Source of the DNA: Monilinia fructicola
Lineage: Eukaryota > Ascomycota > Leotiomycetes > Helotiales > Sclerotiniaceae
Direction of reading: 5' to 3'
Assembly (NCBI GenBank): GCA_008692225.1
Contig: VICG01000009.1
Location: 1,674,001-1,738,000, forward strand
DNA: 64,000 nt
The notes beneath the pieces were generated by a model that was not told the DNA's origin, ran no database searches, and saw only the letters and a list, made by a program, of their open reading frames with translations. The translations under genes and the position numbers were made by a program. Of the stretch, positions 59,755 to 64,000 are shown piece by piece. Position 1 is the stretch's first letter; every line of letters starts with the position of its first letter.

Positions 59755-60292
59755 CTACCCCTCCCTCTTATCAGTAGTAGCCTCGACAACCATTTTAATA
59801 TCCTCCCCGAGCTCAGGGAAAACCTTCTCCATTTCCCCCGCAATCACATCCCTAAAACTGCCAAACGCCTGCATTTTCCCTCGCATCAACTGGTTGTTTT
59901 TCCTCGCCAATTCCACAAATTCCCTAGTGTAAATGTCTGGATTCCGCCCATTGTCAACGTAGTGCAATATCTCTGTCGGAACCGATGCTAAGTTTGTCCC
60001 TTTGCCTGCCACACGGTCAATGTGTGTGTTTCCCGTTGGAGGGCCCGCGGGGATGGTGCTGCGGTTGATGAGTTGGAGAGAATTGGAGAGTTGGAGGAGA
60101 GATTTCTCGAGGATGTCGCGAGAGGGACGGCCAACGTTGTCATAGTTATGTACTTGAACCATTATCTCATAGAGGTCTTGGATAACGTTTTTGATTTGGG
60201 CTGGGGAGGCTGGTCAGTGAAATGGGTAGGTAATAGATGAATAATAACTTACTCGTGACGACATTATGATCTGCATTATTTACTGGCGCCAT
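59755..60292 (-). CDS. MED10: Mediator complex subunit 10
   Basis: Middle-module subunit of Mediator (Nut2), needed for activator-dependent RNA polymerase II transcription. Exon 1 (60292-60253) encodes 'MAPVNNADHNVVT'; after a GTAAGT...CCCCAG intron the protein continues 'QIKNVIQDLYEIMVQVHNYD', the conserved start of the MED10 domain. Further conserved pieces are 'IPAGPPTGNTHIDRV', 'VPTEILHYVDNGRNPDIYTRE' and 'MRGKMQAFGSFRDVI'. Length (about 160 residues) is normal. The stop lies at 59755-59757 and the frame is intact. The start fits because the short first exon is typical and no earlier in-frame ATG improves the match. Confidence 0.95.
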
Positions 60293-62688
60293 TCTTGCAG
60301 CTATTAGATTTGGAAAGTGGTTTGTATTATTGTTGTAGGTGTGTAATTTTGAAGTGAAAGAGGTGATGGATATTGCCCAGCATTATTGCTTACATAAGCT
60401 GGAAGAATACCGAGGTCAGCCTCGTATGCAAGGCTATTGTACTCGAGTAGTATGTATCGAAGTCTTCACTTGCGCTATTTGAAGATTCGCGATTTGATCA
60501 GGCAATTCACTTCAATACAGGTTGAAAGTCTTGAAGTTCTGAAGTACATGTTATACCTTACCATTCCCCTGTAGTCAAATCTTGTCACCATACTCGATAT
60601 TCCCCGGTGAGCAGCCCTCACAATCTTCGTCCCAGTGGGCTTTTCCGGTGAGCCCTCAGAATTTCCTCGTAATTCTTTGACAACCCAAACCCCGCAACAC
60701 TATACAAATCCCAATTTATAACAACGAGCAACTAGAGAACCCCACGAGACATCAATTTGAAACATTCTACTTCAACTGCATCGCAGAGAGAAGCTAGTTT
60801 TGTGTTGTATCTTAATAGCTTGAGTGCTTCGAATGAACCTTATATCAAATCTCTTGTTTCTAATCATAACTCTTTTTTGTTCACCTCACACCTCTTGAGA
60901 TTTCGCCTTTTTCTTATTTAACGGTTATTGAAAAGAAAAGAACTATGCAAAAGCATTGCGCTATCTCAAGTAATAGCAGTACATCCCCACCAAGTTGTTG
61001 GCCTTTCAACCTGCAAGCTTTGACTAAACTACCTGCTTCGACGCCCATAAGACACTCTTTGGTTCGCAAGACACTCAAGCATAGACGTGAATGTTTTCCG
61101 CTTTGCGGTCTCCACAATCACCGGAATGCGAAAAGGCTGTGAGAGAAAGGGAATAATTGAGAAATGATACTTAGTCTACATAACCATGGGAGTAACCGCT
61201 CCCCCCAAAGCACACACAAAAAAGCAACCAGCAACCCCTACAGCATTTCTCAGATCAGCACACTTAACAGAAGCTCTTTTTTGACCATGCATCGACACCC
61301 TCTATACTGATCACGTTCCCGTTTTCCTTCATATTTTCGATGTTTATGACGAGAGGAGTATCATCTATATGATTCCACCATGTTCACTAAACCAACAATG
61401 ACGACGAAACAACTCCAATATCAATTTTAATTCCAGTAAAATACAGCACACCCACAATAAAGCACTTCGATTCCTCCCGCAACGCTCGAATTTGATCTAA
61501 TATCACATCAACCTCAGCTACACACAAATACTACAACCTACACCTCAATCTTGAAAGACAGCACTCACCATTCAAACACGTACTCGACTAAATAACTCTA
61601 AAGCTCTGCTTGCAGATGTCCGACTCTGGACTCTTAAGTCTTAGCAAGTATCCATCAGACTCTGAGACTATTGAATGTTAAGATCTGAAAAGGGCAATAG
61701 GTCTTTGCAATAGTAAATGTGGAGAGGAAAAGAGAAGCGAGGGCAAGTACGAAGGTGAATAATAAGTGAATATCAAGATTGTCTCAACAACGAGATGAAG
61801 CGCTTGCAATTCATCAGAAATATTCTCGCTTAACCCCACCATCCCTTTACCATCTCCTAACCCTTCAGCTCCTCAACAACATCATAAACGCATCTTCCAT
61901 TCACGAGAGTACGAAGTCTTTCTCCATTCTCCGTTCGACTTTTTCCTTTCTTCTCTTATCCTCCCAACGGAGAGGATTCGCCTTCCCACCAATGCGGGTT
62001 CCGGCATCAACCCACCAGAACTTACCCACGATAATACAAGGACTATAATCCAACCATCCAAGCAGTCCCGCCACGACCAACAGCAGAGCTACATGAAATA
62101 AGGAAGGAATGATAATAACAACAATAATAATAAAAATCGACAATGATAATGATAATGAAAACAAAAATAAAAATGAAAACGACAACGACAACAATAAATC
62201 AAATCCTAACACAAAAGATCCATCTGCCCAACTCTCATCCCAATCTCATCTCGTTCCAAAAATTACCAACTTGCACGCCAACTCCCGATACGAAGCCTGG
62301 GGCCGAAACCCAATTCTAAGCCCGAGTCATCCATTCCACAGAAAATAGCAAAGATCCAGCGGACCTTTGAGAAATTCGATGAGATTCCATTGCAAACTGA
62401 CGAGCACTTGTTCGCACGGGATGCTTTTTAATAACAGCACGATGGAGGAGATGCCGAGATGCTTAGACAGGGAACTTGCTAAGAAGCCATTGGCAGTGAA
62501 CTTGAGAAAGGAAGTGCCAAGATGCAATATTATTACTTCGTTCGATATTATATGATATTATATTATATAATCTACACATCTCGTGTAGAAACACTCTTGC
62601 CCACCTCTAAGCTGTTTCTAAGATGATTCCCCTCTATTGACCAAGCTCACTTCTTAGCCCTGCACCCGCATCTATTTGTTCCGTGGGT
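60293..62688. other. 2.4-kb intergenic region between MED10 promoter and ERG24 3' end
   Basis: Holds the MED10 promoter (left) and the ERG24 3' UTR (right end). AT-rich with GATAATGAAAAC-like repeats at about 62105-62200. Short ORFs at 60914-61142 and 61779-62348 have no recognisable features; the hydrophobic minus-strand one is created by the AT repeats. Confidence 0.5.
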
Positions 62689-64000
62689 CTAATAAATTCC
62701 TGGAATAATTCTGTACCGAACAATCTCCTTGTACTTTTTCCAGTCTTCTCCATACTTCCTCTCACACTTTTCCTCATCCCTCATCTCTCTATGCACCAAC
62801 AAGATGCCAAAATAAACCACATAGAAATATGTAATGATCATTCCCCAACCCCTGGCTGCACCTTGAGTAACTTCGGTATGCACTGCTGGCCCACTATATA
62901 CAAACGAGCCATCGGCGAGGGATTGGCCCGACGTGGGCGCCACTGAACTATGGTTGATGAGATAACCAGCGATGCCAGTGGGGAGACAGTAAGACCAAGC
63001 CATGATCCAATCACCTGCATAATTGATATGACGAGCTACACCCCACCAGCCGGAAATAAGAAGTTTGGAGCCGGATTTGGTCTCGAGATATTTAAGATGT
63101 GCCACTCGGGGATCTGTGGGGTCGGTTCTGAAGCGATTCTTTTCATTGTTGGCACCGCGGAAAATGTAGTATCCTAAGCCTAGGACCGCAAGAACACCAC
63201 CTGTGCCAAAAATACCTAGAGAAAGGGGATAGACAGCTAGGTAGCGAACTTGAAGGGAGTAGATAAATGGGACCCAGACCAAGTCACCGAATGATAACAT
63301 GAGTCCAAATCCATCGGTGGTAATATCCATTGTGGTGAGAATAGCATTTTCCATCCAGTATGCATCAAGCACATAGAGTGTTTGGAAAGCGGTAATCAAC
63401 AAGATACTGTCGGTAACATATCCGTAAGTCTTATATTGGTGAGCAACAAATGCGTAATCCATCAGAAGCCATCCCATAAGACCAGGTCGTAGCTCACAGA
63501 ACTCCTTGATATCGATTTCGCCGAGTAGTGGGAGAGTAACTCTTGGATTGAGTTCTCGTCCAATGAACCAATCATATAGCATGTTTCCAGAATGACCACC
63601 AGCAGCCAGCTCGCGGAGGTCAGGATTTCCAGGCTTGACGCTGAAGCTGCGAATGTAAACGAAAGTAGCTAGAGCATAAGAGATGATGATATTGGCCGTA
63701 AGGATTTGTAGGTAGTTGTCGTAGATAAAAGTCCAGACGGGGAAGTCTGCTCCTTGCGCAATGGTTCCGGCGGCGCAGAGAGCAAGTGTGAACAGTGTAG
63801 AAGACCAAGCTGTGTTCTTCGTTAGCAAACAATCAAACCACCAAACAGCGTTCATAGAGCAGATATACATACTATTGAATTTGTACTTGAGCTTTCCACC
63901 ACTTGCAAGCTCTACACCCAGCTTCTCTTCACCCGGCAAGACCCTGTGCAAAATCATGCTGAAAAGGTAGTATCCTACTACTTTGAGGAATACATCCCAA
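62689..64000 (-). CDS. ERG24: Delta(14)-sterol reductase (5' end cut by window)
   Basis: ER membrane enzyme of ergosterol synthesis that reduces the C14-C15 double bond after CYP51; it is the known target of morpholine fungicides. The visible part starts inside an exon ('WDVFLKVVGYYLFSMILHRVL'), so the N-terminus lies beyond 64000. An in-frame 63-nt intron (63872-63810) must be removed after 'KLKYKFN'. Membrane segments and family signatures follow: 'WFIGRELNPRVTLPLLGEIDIK', 'VTDSILLITAFQTLYVLDA', 'TTDGFGLMLSFGDLVWVPF', 'KLLISGWWGVARHINYAGDW' and the end 'HREMRDEEKCERKYG', 'YRIIPGIY'. No frame break. NADPH-site residues of the ERG4/ERG24 family are present. Confidence 0.97.
   Translation of the reverse strand, partial: WDVFLKVVGYYLFSMILHRVLPGEEKLGVELASGGKLKYKFNSMYICSMNAVWWFDCLLTKNTAWSSTLFTLALCAAGTIAQGADFPVWTFIYDNYLQILTANIIISYALATFVYIRSFSVKPGNPDLRELAAGGHSGNMLYDWFIGRELNPRVTLPLLGEIDIKEFCELRPGLMGWLLMDYAFVAHQYKTYGYVTDSILLITAFQTLYVLDAYWMENAILTTMDITTDGFGLMLSFGDLVWVPFIYSLQVRYLAVYPLSLGIFGTGGVLAVLGLGYYIFRGANNEKNRFRTDPTDPRVAHLKYLETKSGSKLLISGWWGVARHINYAGDWIMAWSYCLPTGIAGYLINHSSVAPTSGQSLADGSFVYSGPAVHTEVTQGAARGWGMIITYFYVVYFGILLVHREMRDEEKCERKYGEDWKKYKEIVRYRIIPGIY

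Noticed and set aside
61901..62212. Hydrophobic minus-strand ORF resembling a membrane protein
   Set aside because: The hydrophobic stretch is produced by AT-rich GATAATGA-like repeats on the opposite strand, and no domain follows.

Overview
This window is nuclear DNA from a filamentous ascomycete. Genes carry short introns (about 45-90 nt) with GTRAGT-type donors and CTAAC/CTGAC-like branch points. Neighbouring genes are unrelated and lie on both strands, and long intergenic stretches are rich in simple repeats. From memory of the protein families, the sequences resemble Leotiomycetes (Helotiales, Sclerotiniaceae-like), but I cannot verify this. I see no transposon, CRISPR array, phage, rRNA, tRNA or biosynthetic gene cluster.

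Left part (1-26.8 kb), gene-dense and mostly housekeeping: an APC-family amino acid/choline-type permease (cut by the left edge), anaphase-promoting complex subunit APC4, coatomer delta subunit, a large acidic DUF2420-like protein, a NIPA-type Mg2+ transporter, ribosomal protein S3, a myotubularin-type PI3P phosphatase, the cytosolic phenylalanyl-tRNA synthetase beta subunit, the PP2A scaffold subunit A, and an EFM4-type eEF1A lysine methyltransferase.

Middle part (26.8-50 kb), gene-poor: LEU2 (3-isopropylmalate dehydrogenase), a PHD-finger protein, a Rua1-C-terminal-domain transcription regulator, a conserved low-complexity protein and a small Cys/His-containing acidic protein. They are separated by 2-6 kb intergenic regions full of micro- and minisatellites. 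Right part (50-64 kb): an MFS transporter, a class III aminotransferase, Mediator subunit MED10 and ERG24 (sterol C-14 reductase, cut by the right edge).

No operon-like or dedicated pathway clustering is visible. Shared divergent promoters occur between delta-COP and the DUF2420-like gene, between RPS3 and the myotubularin gene, and between the PheRS beta and PP2A-A genes.

The most notable observations are three. First, a block at about 24.9-49.9 kb holds roughly 20 single-base frame breaks in otherwise well-conserved genes. Second, the region upstream of LEU2 has two CCG-N4-CGG (Leu3-like) sites. Third, two tandem arrays share an 8-bp period and a related unit. I found no convincing undescribed biological system.
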